Source: Halichondria panicea | Taxonomy: Eukaryota > Porifera > Demospongiae > Suberitida > Halichondriidae | Assembly: GCF_963675165.1 (NCBI RefSeq) | Contig: NC_087391.1 | Span: 2,499,001-2,563,000 of the forward strand | Length of the DNA stretch: 64,000 nucleotides | Direction: 5' to 3' | Part shown: piece by piece, positions 1 to 12,323 of the stretch | Layout of the letters: each line of letters begins with the position of its first letter | Position numbering within the stretch: position 1 is the first letter of the stretch | Notes under the pieces: generated by a model | Databases searched by the model: none | Told to the model about the DNA's origin: nothing | Seen by the model: only the letters and a program-made list of their open reading frames with translations | Program-made: the position numbers and the translations under genes

Positions 1-5
1 CGTTT

Positions 6-367
6 ATGAAGATGGTAGCACTCCCAACTGGAAAGCAAAAGTGTATACATGGCCCAGCTGTAAATGTACCATCAAAAGTAGACACTGTGTGCGATATCCT
101 TCCAAGGTTACCTTCAGAGTGTCAGCTAGTTCCACTAAAACTAAAGCGTAAATTGTCCTACAAAGGACATTATCTGTACGACTATGTATCCCCAGAGAGA
201 TTGAGTTATGGCTGAAAGCTAACAATTCATTGTATGCACACATTAACATTTGTGATGATTGGGTGACAAATGCAATAGCAGATGACCAAGCGCTGGTGAT
301 TAAAATGCTTCACAATCCAGTCAAACAGCCAAGAGAGAAGATCAAGAGGAAAATTAAACATGTCTGA
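6..367 (+). pseudogene. Helitron-associated DUF6570-like fragment
   Basis: The first frame carries CIHGPAVNVP, then LPRLPSECQLVPLKLKRKL and YKGHYLYDYV. After about position 190 the similarity continues one frame over (WLKANNSLYAHINICDDW) and stops at 367. This order (CIHGP block, LPR block, KLKRKL, WLK..N.LY) is what I recall of the DUF6570 region found upstream of the helicase in animal Helitrons. It lacks a start, has a frameshift between 185 and 197, and no Rep or helicase domain follows in the window, so it is a dead or truncated piece. The left edge of the window cuts it. The family assignment rests on motif memory, not on a search. Confidence 0.5.
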
Positions 368-399
368 CGATAAACTGCTGGGTATCAGAAATCTCTACG

Positions 400-876
400 T
401 TGAACAAGTCCCTGAAGATATATATGGAAGAGGAAGATTCATTACTGAACCAAGCTGTCACAGCTCTCAACCCGCCACCAGCCGGCACAGCAGCTCTCAA
501 CCCACCAACAGCCACAGCAGATCTCAACCCGCCATCCGAACCAGCTACAACAACTCTCAACCCACCATCCGCACCAGCCACAACAACTCTCAACCCACCT
601 CTCATCCCCCCTTTTTCTCCACCAGGGGCACCCTTCAGAAATTTACCTCTCCTACCTATACCAGGTCGATTTCATCCGATGGACTATCCTCCATATCCAT
701 ATCCTCCTCACATTCAGTATAACGGCGCTCTCCTCCCTCTCCCACCTTTCTATGGCCATGGCTCGTTATACTCAATTCGATGTGAGTTCACTGATGCTTG
801 TCTAGCTGTCAGGACATGGACAACAGGGCCACGACGTGCCAATACAGAGGACCAGGACAAACACCCCGTACTCTAG
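400..876 (+). CDS. Proline-rich reading frame of unknown function
   Basis: This 158-codon frame contains five imperfect repeats ending in LNPP (ALNPP, ALNPP, DLNPP, TLNPP, TLNPP, residues about 22-70), followed by a proline and tyrosine-rich stretch (PMDYPPYPYPPH). The alternative frame from 360 reads the same repeat as Ser/Gln-rich, so openness alone may reflect the tandem repeat. It lies just downstream of the Helitron-like fragment and could be part of that element or a low-complexity shadow. No domain, signal peptide or membrane segment is visible, and I do not recognise it. Confidence 0.2.
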   Translation: MNKSLKIYMEEEDSLLNQAVTALNPPPAGTAALNPPTATADLNPPSEPATTTLNPPSAPATTTLNPPLIPPFSPPGAPFRNLPLLPIPGRFHPMDYPPYPYPPHIQYNGALLPLPPFYGHGSLYSIRCEFTDACLAVRTWTTGPRRANTEDQDKHPVL

Positions 877-1263
877 AAGAACCCCTATCCCTGCAACCAC
901 AACACCGTTGCTAGATACGCCCACACCGTCGAGATCCGGAGGCCTTGTCCTCAACCTCAAGCATGTCCAGCGGTTGACGATCATACAACATAAAGACTGA
1001 ACAATTGCATGCTAGCTGTTGCGAACTAGATTTGTTGATTATTTATTGTTCACGATTATTATTATCTTGCCAAAAATAATTATTATTGAAGTGTTGTAAA
1101 GATCATTTATATCATTACACATGTTCAGAGCTAGTTGGGCGTGCCCCCCCCCTGGCCAGAGCTTCATGGTGAAGATCGTTCAGTATCTCAAATTGCTCCA
1201 GCCAGGTGAAGATCGTTCAGTGTAGAAAGTTACAACAGTATAGTCCCCATTCATACCTTTACA
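877..1263. other. AT-rich intergenic stretch
   Basis: No reading frame or repeat is supported here. A near-duplicate phrase (GGTGAAGATCGTTCAGT, at about 1170 and 1205) occurs twice within 40 bp just upstream of the F-box-like gene. Confidence 0.4.
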
Positions 1264-2053
1264 ATGGCTACACTGTCCAATCTACCTCTACTCATACACA
1301 TCATTATCGCACGCTATCTATCTCTAAAACACCAAATAATATACGCTAAACTTTCACAGGTAATGCATGATGCTGTGGAGTACGTTTTCTCGCATGTGTA
1401 TACACTTGATTTCACCTCTATTCTAGGACCACTACCAATGAACCCTGAACGACCAAGAATAATGCCCCTCGATTGTTCGATGTTCCTAGACATTATGGCG
1501 AAGCATGTTCGTGCCAAGACGATCGTCAGCTTCCAACTTCCACTGGAATTTCCATACAATGATACTGAATTGATCAATCTTCTGGCACGCACGTGGAAGG
1601 AAAATTTCAAGCATGGAGTAGGACATCCCAATGGTCAATTGGAAAATATCTTTTTTGCCCACTCCTTATATTGCGGAACATCTGATAAATGGGAGTCATT
1701 AGTGCTTAGAGAACTGTTACAACCGTACCTGTACGAAACACCCGACGGAACGTACGCATGTGACTACAATCCAGCAGCTGACAACTTCAACAAAGTGCCC
1801 GGATGGTCAACAGTTGATATCAAGACACCAAAGGAATCACGTATCAAGCCCTGGTTATGTGTACGCCCCAGATATTCCTGATTTCGAATTTGATGAAGGC
1901 ATCATTGGATTTTACCTCTGTCAAAATTGCAATGAAGGAGAAAAATTTCATACTTGCCCTTACTCTGCTCCAAAGAGATTAGGCTTGATCTTAGCATTGA
2001 TCCCGACAATGAACAGTAGCTTTTTCACACAGTGTTTCTCTCTGATGTCATAG
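1264..2053 (+). pseudogene. F-box-like gene, frameshifted or with unresolved intron
   Basis: A 205-codon frame opens with MATLSNLPLLIHIIIARYL, and residues 6-45 have the spacing of an F-box (LP..I...I..YL, then an alternating hydrophobic stretch to VEYVF). F-box proteins recruit substrates to SCF ubiquitin ligases, so that role would follow if the motif is real. Around 1850 the frame ends at CVRPRYS. The adjacent frame continues with a more protein-like tail (PDIPDFEFDEGIIGFYLCQNCN, including CQNC and a later CPY), ending at 2053. This implies a 1-nt frameshift or a tiny unrecognised intron. No leucine-rich or WD repeats are visible. The remainder of the protein is unrecognised. Confidence 0.35.
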
Positions 2054-2058
2054 TCCAC

Positions 2059-2165
2059 ACACACACACCCACATTTACTTACATGCATGTAATTATACCA
2101 CATATACACACAAACACGTATGTACCACACATGCATACTCACATGGACGCGTGCACACACACTAA
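2059..2165. repeat. CA-rich microsatellite
   Basis: Irregular ACACAC runs with ACATGCATG interruptions follow the stop of the F-box-like frame. Apparent minus-strand Cys/Val-rich frames over it are shadows of the repeat. Confidence 0.7.
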
Positions 2166-2169
2166 ACAT

Positions 2170-3155
2170 GCGAGCACAATGTGCTCTATTATCACTTAAA
2201 CACATTATTTTCAAATTGTTACTGTGTTTAATGTTCATTCAATTGCTAACACCTATTTTGTCAATTTGAAATCATAATTAACACTCTAATACTTTTGAGC
2301 GAGAGGCACTAAAAGAAAAGAAAATGATAAATTTGTATGATTGTTGGTCATGAAGTAAAATTATGCACTTCCGCTTATAATTCATTGAAAACAAAATCTT
2401 CTTCTTTGTTGTTTCCTAGATCCTTGAGGTCCATGGTATATAAAGTAGCCACAAAACTACCATAATTATACAATTGAACAGATGCAAGTCAGATTATTTT
2501 ATACACTTTTTCCTCTTCTATACTTCCTCTTCTTTACTTCCTCTTCTATACTATTAATCCACAAAACCCATGACTAGAACCTCTTTCATCGAACATTGAA
2601 CAACTGTAGCAGCTAGAGACAGACACACCAACTTGCTTGCACATACGGAGGCATAATTACGCTCATCCAGGTGGTTAAATTTACAAAAAGTTGTTATAAT
2701 TGGGAGTTATAGTCTGGGGAAAAAAAGTGGAGATAACCCCCCCCCCCCCCAACGCATCTTTGCGCAATCGAGTTGCACACTCTCGCGACCAAGTATGTAT
2801 GTATGTGCCTTGGCCAAAAATTCATGATGCATAAGAAGGCAGAGATGTGCCCACAGTGTCAGCGGTGCTTGGTACTAACCACCTCGTGGGCCTAGTATAC
2901 ATTACACAAAAGAGGTAAATTTCTGTGCTGAAATGAGATTGAGGGCTGAAAATAGCCACCACTTTGAAAAGTCTGTGCACATCACTAGAACGGTACGTTA
3001 CACATGTACACTACATGACTATAAATATCTCAGCAAGATGGTGGGTGGGGGGAATGGATGTACCACCCAATCATCAATGTTGGAATGTTTCACAACTGTG
3101 CACTAAATGTCATGCTACCTATAATACAGGAGGCGGCTCCAATTGCTTGGTAACT
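2170..3155. other. Non-coding AT-rich DNA
   Basis: I see no supported gene here. The stretch holds CTTCCTCTTCTATACT repeats (2511-2550), a run of ten C at 2739-2750 and GTAT repeats near 2793. Confidence 0.4.
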
Positions 3156-4622
3156 GGGCATGCTCGCTATTTATTTCCTCGTCTTTTACACTTAAGAAGG
3201 CTATAATTATAATTTACTCTTGCACACAAACTTCTTGAGCTTGTATCTCAAAGAGTACATGTATAGCTCCAAGGCTCCACTAATAATTTTTTTATTTATT
3301 GATTACACGCCTCAGTTATTAAGGGATTACATAATACTTCAAACCTTCATAATAGTGATTATGGTAGCACATTAATAGCTTGAAAGATTAGTGCCCTCCG
3401 ATTAATTCTTTTCAGGCACACAGGGAACAGATTGAGCTCAAAGATGCTGCTGTCCAGATTGACATAACATAAACTATAAACAGAAGAAAGATGCTTAGGG
3501 TTAATACGTACAGCTCAAATGTTGCATATAACCAAACAAATGTGCCATGTGTAATTCACCTGCAAAAGAATCCACTGCTGTAGGGCATGCTCGTTATTTA
3601 TTTCCTTGTCTTTTACACTTAAGAAGGCTATAATTATAATTTACTCTTGCACACAAACTTCTTGAGCTTGTAAGAGTAGTATCTCAAAGAGTACATGTAT
3701 AGCTCCAAGGCTCCACTAATCGATAGCCTCAGTTATTAAGGGATTACATAATACTTCAAACCTTCTTATGGTAGCACATTAATAGCTTGAGAGATTAGTG
3801 CCCTCCGATTAATTCTTTTGATGCACACAGGGAACAGATTAAGCTGAAAGATGCTACTGTCCAGATTGACATAACATAAACTATAAACAGAAGAAAGATG
3901 TTTAGGGTTAATACGTACAGCTAGTGCACCTAAACTGTCGCATAACCAAACAAATGTGCTATGTGTAAATTCACCTGCAAAAGAATCCACTGCTGTAGGG
4001 CATGCTCGCTATTTATTTCCTCGTCTTAAGAAAGGCTATAATTATAATTTAATCCAGCTTGCACAAAAACTTCTTGAGTTTGTAAGACTCAAAGAGTACA
4101 TGTATAGCTCCAAGGCTACTAATCGATAGCCTCAGTTATTAAGGGATTACATAATACCAAGGGCGTATAAAAGAAGAGAGGGCATGCAACTCCACTATCA
4201 GTACACGTAGCTAGCAGAATTCAAACGTGGGCAGAGGAATGTGTGCATTTGCATGAAGTGCTAAAAATAGAAGTTTCTATTTTAGCATTTCACGCACTGT
4301 CATCTGCCCACGTTTGAACTCTGCTCATATAGGAGTTGCATGCCCTCTCTTCTTTTATACGCCCTTGATAATACTTCAAACCTTCTTATGGTAGCACATT
4401 AATAGCTTGAGAGATTAGTGCCCTCCGATTAATTCCTTTGATGCAGACACACAGGAAACAGATTGAGCTCAAAGATGCTGCTGTCCAGATTGACATAACA
4501 TAAACTATAAACAGAAGAAAGATGCTTAGGGTTAATACGTACAGCTAGTGCACCTCAAATGTCGCATAACCAAACAAATGTGCTATGTACAATTCACCTG
4601 CAAAAGAATCCACTGCTGTAGG
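3156..4622. repeat. Three tandem copies of a ~0.42 kb unit
   Basis: Copies begin at 3156, 3583 and 3998 with GGGCATGCTCG(C/T)TATTT and end with CCACTGCTGTAG. The spacing is 427 and 415 bp. The third unit is 625 bp because a 210-bp palindromic element plus its 7-bp target duplication interrupts it. Units differ by small indels and substitutions, so the duplication is not recent. No coding potential is conserved among the copies. Confidence 0.85.
4158..4367. mobile_element. Palindromic foldback MITE, 7-bp target duplication
   Basis: Comparison with the uninterrupted second tandem unit defines this insertion exactly. ATAATAC at 4151-4157 is repeated at 4368-4374, and the DNA between begins CAAGGGCGTATAAAAG and ends with its reverse complement. 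The outermost 36 bp of both ends match perfectly. Homology then continues imperfectly to the centre (GAAGTTTC), so the whole 210 bp can fold as one hairpin. No gene is inside. A 7-bp duplication does not by itself fix the superfamily. Confidence 0.9.
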
Positions 4623-7560
4623 ATCACTAAAGATCTTGATTGACGTGCTGCAGTCAGCCCTGTAGGATGAGCATAATTAGTATAATTAATTATGGCTAAG
4701 AGGGGTAGCCGAGTGCTATCAGTGATTGTTATGAGTGCCTTATTGCACAAGTGGTCATACTATTGATTGTTAATCGTTTGTTTGATGCAGTTTCTAGGAC
4801 ATTTTTAGCTGCAGTTTCAGTAAAAAAAAGTAGCCGCGGGCATTATTCAAACATGCGGTCGTGAATGTAGTAATTTGGACGACGTGCAATTACTGCCTTG
4901 ATGACGTGCAATTACTGATACGCGATTAATCACTGTACGAATCACAGTGAATAATAGGACAACATGCGATTATAGATATAATTATAGTACTGTAAAATTT
5001 GCAAACATAATTATGCGAACTTGGCGAGCTAGTGTTCATCACGTTCGCAAAACCTACTTTACCTAAGTTTCACATGCAGGTACATTTATTTGCAAATTCA
5101 CATTTCGCAAGTGGTTTTATCCACTTATCTGCTGCTAGTACACATATTTTGCGATTTTACTACTGTACTAGATCTAGTATCAATTGCAGAAGTAACAGAA
5201 ATTAATATACAATTGATGTAACTATGTAATTGATGTAACCAGCATCAGCATCATTTTGTGGCCCTAAAGGAACGCCTAACGTTATAAACGTTGCTGTAAC
5301 TATTAAAACGCTTGTTAGAGATATCAAGGCAATATCAAATTATTTTACCATGCTAGCAGACAGTTTGAAATTTCCTTGACCACTCTTACATTCTCAAGAC
5401 CTTTTGAGAATGACCTTTTGCTTTAATACACAAAAGAGACCTTCAGGAAAAACAGCTAGAAGAGTTAAAGTCTTTAAACCAACTCTTTTTGACAAGAGTT
5501 GGTTTATTAAATCCAATAGACTTGAAAGCACAATTCTCACCATGAATCAAGTCATGAGATCCAATCATCCATCTTACAGCTTTAATATATACTTCATACC
5601 TTCATGACTTCTAATACACCTCATGGCATGCGGTCAATACTGCGCATGTGCGAAGATGTGCCTGAGTATGCTGGTTTCCTGGCCAAGGTCATCACTTTTA
5701 ATGATCATCTTGTCCTGGGTTCTTGACCTTTGCTTGGATTACAGCTACCGTTTCTGTTGTTCTTGACCGTTTATTTGCCTGCTTGGAAAGCTTGCTATAC
5801 CTAGTTCTATCAGTGCACAGTGCAGCAAACCAGTACATCCAAATTTATACCCTAGCTACAGAAGGCTAATTTTCCATATCTTGTGGTTTCAAAGAATGCA
5901 ATCAAAAAAGGTTGCAATTAAATCTGAGATATCTTCTCTCAAGCTTGTTCGTCTGGGGCGCGATATTTTCTGCTATGATTATGAAGCTAGTGGTGAACCG
6001 CGTGATGTTTTGATTAGTGACCTTTGGCGTACCTCCTCTGAGTTGTACATGTAAAAGTGCAAAGTAATGCACTTGTCAATACTACCATGGACCCACTTCA
6101 TGGTTTCAATAGCGAGAAGATAACAAATTATTGAAGTATATTTACTATATAAATATTGACAGCTCGTATTAACTATTTCACAAGGCCGAGATGTCACGAC
6201 ACAGATTGACAATTAACACGTGCTCTTCTCATTTACTTTGGATACGAGTTTGGGTACCAAAAGAACCGTGCACTGCGTCCCGGCAACAGCGTCTCTATTT
6301 GTAGCCCGAAGTTTTTGGGCTGAGTCCCATACACGTAGACGTAGATGTAGAATGCTACATCTACGTCACTAACTGTGTGTTAACCATTACACCTACTATC
6401 ATAAAATACGGTCTGAGAGTGACGTGATATGACATACGTGGCTTACGTGGGAGTTTCGATTCTGAGTCTGGAAGGCACTGGGAGTGCTGCAAACAGTTCG
6501 CTCATACTTTCATTGACTATTGTTCTAGTGAAATCATCATGCATAGCATGAGGCTAGCCTCTTCACGATCGTACTTCTCGTACTTAAGCCTGTGGGTTAA
6601 GCTCCCACGTTTACACAGCTCACTGACATTTTAGTGCAATTTTGGGCGGACACGTGATTCCGATGTCCGATATCGTCGGAGTGCTATGCACCGACGTTAC
6701 GGCCAGTGTTAATGTCTCAACCACGAATATTTTGCCCCCCGAAAATTACCAAACGGTTATCACCCAAAATAGACTGTTATTTTCCTCTGGATCCGCCGAG
6801 TCGGCCAGCACAAACCACAAGTTCTGAGGTGCTTACTACCCTGGATGCTGGTGCTAAACAGAAGAAGTTCGAAATTGATCTGTAAGGAAAATTTATCTTT
6901 TGTGAAAATGGCACCATTTGTGAGTACAAAAACGATCAGGCTTAGATTTTTCACCATTCAAGTTGATGTAGTACGAATGTGGTCTTCTGGTAAAGATGAT
7001 TTGTTTGAGTGCCATGTGGGCATTGCTGACAGAGTTGGCTGTGGCTACGTTCAAGAGTAGGGTGGTGTGCCATCTAGACTCTTTATTTTCATCAATTGAC
7101 GAGATGTTGCTACGTGTGAACTATCCAAAAAGTGTGACGACCCACAAGGTTGCAGCAGATCGATATAGTGCCTTCGTAGCTAATATGACGGAAGACCCAA
7201 CTGTTAAATCAGCAGACAAGCAGGACCGAGAGACGGAAGATGACTATGAAGACTCCCCACTAAAGACCGAGATAGCATGAAACCTGAACCACTACAAGTG
7301 AGAGCCACGCGAGATGGGCTGGTTGAGTATCATTCAATTGGATTGGTACAAACCCAATGTTCCATCTAATATACCAGGGCTTTCGTAGTTGTTTATTTTT
7401 CTTTGTGAACAGTCTACCTCGCTTTCAGTGTGGCAAACAAATCCTTGACTTTGGGGACTGGGTAGCGATCTAGACCGAGCCTTATGCCAGCTTTCATCCG
7501 AGCTACCAGTGGGGTGGCCCAGTGTCACTGGTTCTAGGGTTCCTGTAAGGTGTGGTAGCG
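4623..7560. other. Mostly non-coding, with weak exon-like scraps
   Basis: No complete gene is supported. Between about 6640 and 7280 there are short open stretches (for example one ending in ETEDDYEDSPLKTEIA at 7280) and a donor-like GTAAGG at 6882, but frames do not join into anything I recognise. 6340-6370 holds a small inverted repeat, ACGTAGATGTAG facing CTACATCTACGT. Confidence 0.3.
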
Positions 7561-7599
7561 AGGTGTGGCTCCAGGCTCCACTTTGATTCGTGCTTTCCT

Positions 7600-8290
7600 T
7601 CCTAACGTTCCCGAGTCACTTGAGGACTTTAGAGGGTCAGAAACAGTGAAAAAAAGTGTTCATGGCCCCCACGGTAACGTTTTTAGGAGTCATTCTTGGG
7701 TTATTACGGGAAGCTTGCCTTTACCGACTACTGCGACCCTGGAAATGGACTGCACAAGCTTTCTGCGAATCCAAGAAACTGGTGCAGGGGACACAAGAAA
7801 GAAGGGATCAAGAAGCGTCGCTCATTCGAACTCATAACCGACTCTGCCTTGAGAAGCACGATCCACCTCGTCCGCACGGTGGTCTCTCTGTTGTCATGCA
7901 AATGCCGATGCTACTCCTTCACCAGAGCAGATTCGACCCAGTGTTCTTAAAACACGGTTGGCCTACGACTATGGAGAAGAACTGCAGAAACAAGGAACTC
8001 TCTCTATACGACCTCTGGGGTGCCCGAGTGGTAGTACCGAGTACCTTACAAGAAGCTGTCATATGCAGGAATGAACGACAACATCGAGACAACCGTTCGG
8101 TCATGTGCCAAATGCCAAGCAGCACCCGCCCCTTGGGCTCGGCTACACTTAGTAAACAGACGAATGTATTTGGTGCTGATCGACACCGTACTCCCACGAG
8201 GAACTGTTTCCGGCTACCGGAGACTATTGTTACCGACAATGGGACTTGCTTCGTCCTCCGCTCACTACCACCCCGCGGCTAGCCGAACGA
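7600..8290 (+). pseudogene. Ty3-type pol relic (RNase H to integrase)
   Basis: Short plus-strand blocks appear in correct pol order although frames shift between them. They are a pre-RNase H connection (LYRLLRPWKWT, AFCESKKLVQ, about 7700-7790), a linker block (LWGARVVVP, about 8010), an integrase zinc-finger remnant (VRSCAKCQAAP, about 8095), and the second catalytic Asp block of a DDE integrase (ETIVTDNGTCF, about 8220). No LTR pair can be assigned. Several stops and frameshifts make it non-functional. Its sequence is closer to the K02A2.6-like Ty3 lineage than to elements 1 and 2 here, but that is a judgement by eye. Confidence 0.6.
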
Positions 8291-8760
8291 GCAGGTAGCC
8301 AAGTGGCACCACAGACTACCACTGGTCGGTCAAGACTAGGACGTCGAGAATCAGCAACTTCGATGCTGGTCAATGCAGAACCATCACAGTGATGCCAGTG
8401 AATCACTCCACCACCCCCCTCTGGTCGAAGGTGTAAGAACATGTGTAACCGAATGAACTATGAACTGAACTCTGAACTGAGTATTATTGATATTTATTAA
8501 GTTCTAACAGTTGCAGTTGATCAACTTGGACACGTAACTAAAATATTCATGATGGCAGCATATGTACCAGCGATTTACCAAAGCTAGATCACAGAGGAAC
8601 TAGAGTCACATATTTCGATTATATAAACATTGGAGTTCTGAACAAGTGATCAAATAGCCTTATTATTTATGATAAGCATAAAGAGCTAACTCTCCCAAGT
8701 TGATCAAAGACACAAGAAAGACGTCCTCTAATTAAGGAGCACCAGTCGAGATCGAAAACA

Positions 8761-9681
8761 ATGCCAGTCATCCAGTGCCCAATAGAGGATTGTGAGTACG
8801 AGGCACCTGATGTAGAGTCAGTGGTCGCTGCTGCACTAATAACAGCCCACGCAACAAGCACGTCGTCCGCAGGCACAACCGAGGACTGGCAATACTTAGC
8901 GGCCAGACTGAGGGGAACTGACAAAGTCATCCAATTGTTGGAAAGTTGCGATGACCAGCTCCGCAAAGATCTCACCAGGAATGCTGGAGGCACTCTCACA
9001 GGGAAAACAAAGGAGAACACGATGGTAGCCAGAGTGGCAACATGCCAATACGTGTATTTGGAGCTAGGCTAAGAGGCAGTGCACAAACTGCTAGACTACA
9101 TGCTGCGGCGACAAGAACCAGGACATGACGTTGGAGCAAGTCTTGACATCCAAGGAGGCGGGTAAGAGATCGGCCACAATCAACGGACGCGATGACCAGC
9201 AGCTCATATCGGAAGCAGAAGAAACCATCTCCCCTTGCCACACCCCCCAAGAACCAAGAAGCCTGCACATACTGTGGCACTAAGGGCCATGGAAAAAACT
9301 CGCCAACTAGAGTCAGGCGAACCCTGCCACATGCACATGCACTCACTGTGGGCACGATCAACCGACCATGAAGACAATATCTCTGACACATTATGCGGGT
9401 TGACATCAACGGGCACCACCGGAATCATCACGTTGGACCACCACATCTTCGACCCATCCACAGACAAATGGTACAGGCGGCCATCCAACGCTAGCATCGA
9501 ACGTGAAGACTATAACGATATGTGCGCCACCACAACACACCTTCATCACTGTCTAGCAGGATTGAACATTGTGAAAAAACTTGGCCTATCCACAGTGGAC
9601 CTATTACCTGTTACCCGAGTGACCGTAATATACCAATCCTGGGGGCCACGATGTCGTCAACATCACCAAGCACACCGATAA
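8761..9681 (+). pseudogene. Element 1 gag remnant
   Basis: The first frame (ATG at 8761) encodes CPIEDCEYEAPDVE, a C-x4-C N-terminal motif shared with element 2, followed by TEDWQYLAAR and DKVIQLLESCDDQLRKDL. Relative to element 2, about 100 codons in the middle and the CCHC region are eroded. THLHHCLAGLNIVKKLGLST near 9540-9600 corresponds to the protease active-site region of element 2, where the ADTGCQ motif has been lost. At least four frameshifts separate these blocks. Confidence 0.65.
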
Positions 9682-9719
9682 TCGCAGAGAGGCTTGTACA
9701 GATCTCCCAAGTCAGTTCT

Positions 9720-12109
9720 CATTGGTCGAGACTCTATTGGCGCCCCTCAACAGGAATGTCATGCCCCCCGTACCCTGCCACAGGGCGAAGCTCCAACAGT
9801 ACTTGCTTGATTCCTACCAATCTAGCACCTTCAACACCTGCAAGCACCAAACACTCCCACTTATGGAAGGCCCCCCCACAAGCCACCCCCACTTCCCACC
9901 ACACCCCCATACCAGTCCCGCTAGAAGAAGTCAAGGCTGGTTTGGACAGAGACGTGAGGCTTGGCGTCCTGGAACAGGGTGCACCAGTCACATGGTGCCA
10001 TCGCATGGTAATTTGTGTCAAAAAGACAGGATCAATTTCCAGACCAGGGAAACACAGTCCCCCTTCCATCAGGCACGATCAGTCCCATGCTTGGAATGGT
10101 TACCATAGCGTACCCGGCCGCTATAGATACTGCACTGCTGTTATATAGCTTCAGGAGATGGATATACGAGAAGATATGATGAGATCACGTCCTCCATTCC
10201 CAACAAAACAAAGTGATACACTTCTATGATCTGACACAAGTTTCTTCCAAGCATCCGCTCAAAACAACGTTGAATTTGCTGGCTTTGAGATTACCCTCAA
10301 TATCCAACTTCCCTACTCCCAAAAACCTCACCGACGTCCGGTCCTGGTTTGGCCTAGTTAACCAAGTGTCATACACATTCAGCATGGCGGAAGCCATGTT
10401 GCCCTTTCGAGAGCTACTCAAACCAAGCAATCAATTGTACTGGCTTCATTCAGCAAGCATTCGAAAAATCAAAACTCACTATCACAGAAGAAATCAACCA
10501 CGGTGTCAGAATCTTCGATAAAACCAAAGCCTCGCAACAGATTGGCTCTCGATGGAAAATCACCCTAGTCGGCAGCCGCTTCACCCACCCTGCTGAATCC
10601 AGATATGCTCCTGTGGAAGGTGAAGCCTTAGCTGCCCTTGACAAAGCACGCCTAGGTTGCAAATCCTTGACCATCGCAGTAGATCATAGACCACTGCTCA
10701 AGATTTTTGGCGACATCCAACACACGTTTAAGGAATCTTAAAGAGAAGACCTTGCGTTACTCCTTCAACATGGTCCACATCCCAGGTGTCAAAAACAAAG
10801 TAATTGGTCATCTTCTATGGTTGGATGGAGTTGGTCGATAGTGCAGACACCAAAGATTAGTTGGGTAGGTATCTTCAGCGGTGGTGTGGAGGTGTCGCTT
10901 ACGTCATTCTGGATGCAATGGATGTCGTCCGGGAGGATCAGTTTACCTGGCTGGTGATCGCCGGTAGGGTACCTCATCCCTACATTCCGGGATCAAGTCC
11001 AAACTGCTACCGACAGCATGCTCTCCAATATAGAAGATGGTATCCCCGACTCCAAACACTTATTACCATCACCCATTCGAGAGTATCACCCATTCAAGAA
11101 GCATCTATACTGCATTAAAGACCAAATTATTGTGCCACCTTCTCTGAGCCTTACACGCTGCTCACCAGGGCACATCTACCATGATATCGAAAGCTGAAAC
11201 ATCCATCTTTTGGCCCGGTATCACCAATGACATACAATCAACCAGAGCAAATTGCTCACATTGTAACAAGATGGCCCCATCCCAAGCAGACCTACCACCC
11301 ATCCCCCCAATCCTCCATGCATATGTGCTGACTACTTCAACTACCAAGGCCTCGTCATCGTTGATCGCTACTCTAATTGGCCTGTTGGTGCAACCGGTTT
11401 AATCAACATTCTCAGACGTACCTTCGCGACCTACGGCATCCCAGACGAGCTCTCATCATTGTCGCCCATAATACTCAACAATTCTTAACGACCTGGGGAA
11501 TCCACCATCGTCTCAGCTCCGTACTGTAGAGCAGAAATCGGTGTCAGACTATCAAGCGATTGATCACTGGAAATGTCGCATTCCAGCAAGCCATCCTCCA
11601 ATATAGGAATACACCAGACCTGCCACAAAACTGCCTTCGGCAGACCGATTAGAGACCTCATCTCCTGGCAAATATCATCCTCACCCCACATGGAAGGACA
11701 CGCTACACCAAAGAGAAGTGGACACCGACACATGACACACCAGGAAAAATGGACCTACGCATCGGTGACACTGTAAGGATACAAAACCAGGTTGGACAAC
11801 ACCCTACCAAATGGGATCGCACTGGCACAGTCATCAAGGTACGCCAGTATCACTGATATCTTGTTTGTGTGGATGGCCACTCTCCGCAACAGGAAATTCC
11901 TCCGCCCTTCCCCGCTACCAAGATCTATACTGGCTCCTGCCACACCTCCACTACCTACACTACCTATCCCAATCCAGGTTCCACCCACACCGCTTGACGA
12001 GCCACCATCACCAGCAACCATCCTGCCACCTACTCCTGATTCAGTCCCCACTTCCCCCCCTCTGAGAAAATCGACCCGCATAAGCCGACCACCTGACCTG
12101 CTTTACTGA
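9720..12109 (+). pseudogene. Element 1 pol remnant with internal inversion
   Basis: Recognisable blocks in order are: RT (TWCHRMVICVKKTG near 9990; HAWNGYHSVPGRYRYCTA near 10090, with a deletion); LTDVRSWFGLVNQVSY (10330); RNase H (WKITLVGSRF, DHRPLLKIFGDI, 10550-10710); an integrase zinc finger (FWPGITNDIQSTRANCSHC, 11210-11260); and a basic C-terminal block (GDTVRIQNQ, 11770). Segment 10799-10977 is inverted: its homology to the element 2 linker reads on the minus strand (PTGDHQPG, IPTQLIFGVCT). The Pro-rich tail with KSTRISRP closes at 12109. It is not functional. Confidence 0.65.
10799..10977 (-). other. ~178-bp micro-inversion inside element 1 pol
   Basis: Plus-strand pol homology runs to HIPGVKNK at about 10798 and resumes at about 10985. 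The intervening piece matches the corresponding part of element 2 (RHPTGDQ to DQLHSKE) only when read on the minus strand from 10977 to about 10800. The right junction contains the palindrome GGTACC (10968-10973). Confidence 0.65.
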
Positions 12110-12323
12110 TGGACTCGGACTCCGACTTTAACCTTGTGGTCTTCCCCCATTAAGGGAGATAGAGAACATTGACTTACAAACTACTAGTTAGTTAATCACA
12201 TATTTAATGATGATCATTTCCCTTCATTTCCCTATTTAATCAGTTGTGCCTATCATTGATTCTTTCACATATCTTATAAAAAAAAAGTTCTGAACAAGTG
12301 GGTTATATCCCTTATTATTTACT

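Larger units (their letters stand above)
8604..12321 (+). mobile_element. Ty3 element 1, degenerate
   Basis: This is an older relative of element 2 (26256-31557). Its gag and pol blocks are recognisably the same family with many frameshifts and deletions. The right LTR (about 12150-12321) opens with AGAGAACATTGACTT preceded by AAGGGAGAT, matching the polypurine-LTR junction of element 2. The left LTR is only partly preserved (about 8604-8672). It shares CACATAT and AGTTCTGAACAAGTG with the right LTR and ends CTTATTATTTAT. No clean target duplication is visible. A copia element begins two bases after its right end. Confidence 0.7.

Noticed and set aside
5404-5607. 67-codon frame starting MRMTFCFNTQKRPSGK
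   Set aside because: Short, isolated, with a local inverted repeat (AACTCTTTTTGACAAGAGTT) explaining part of it; no homology seen.
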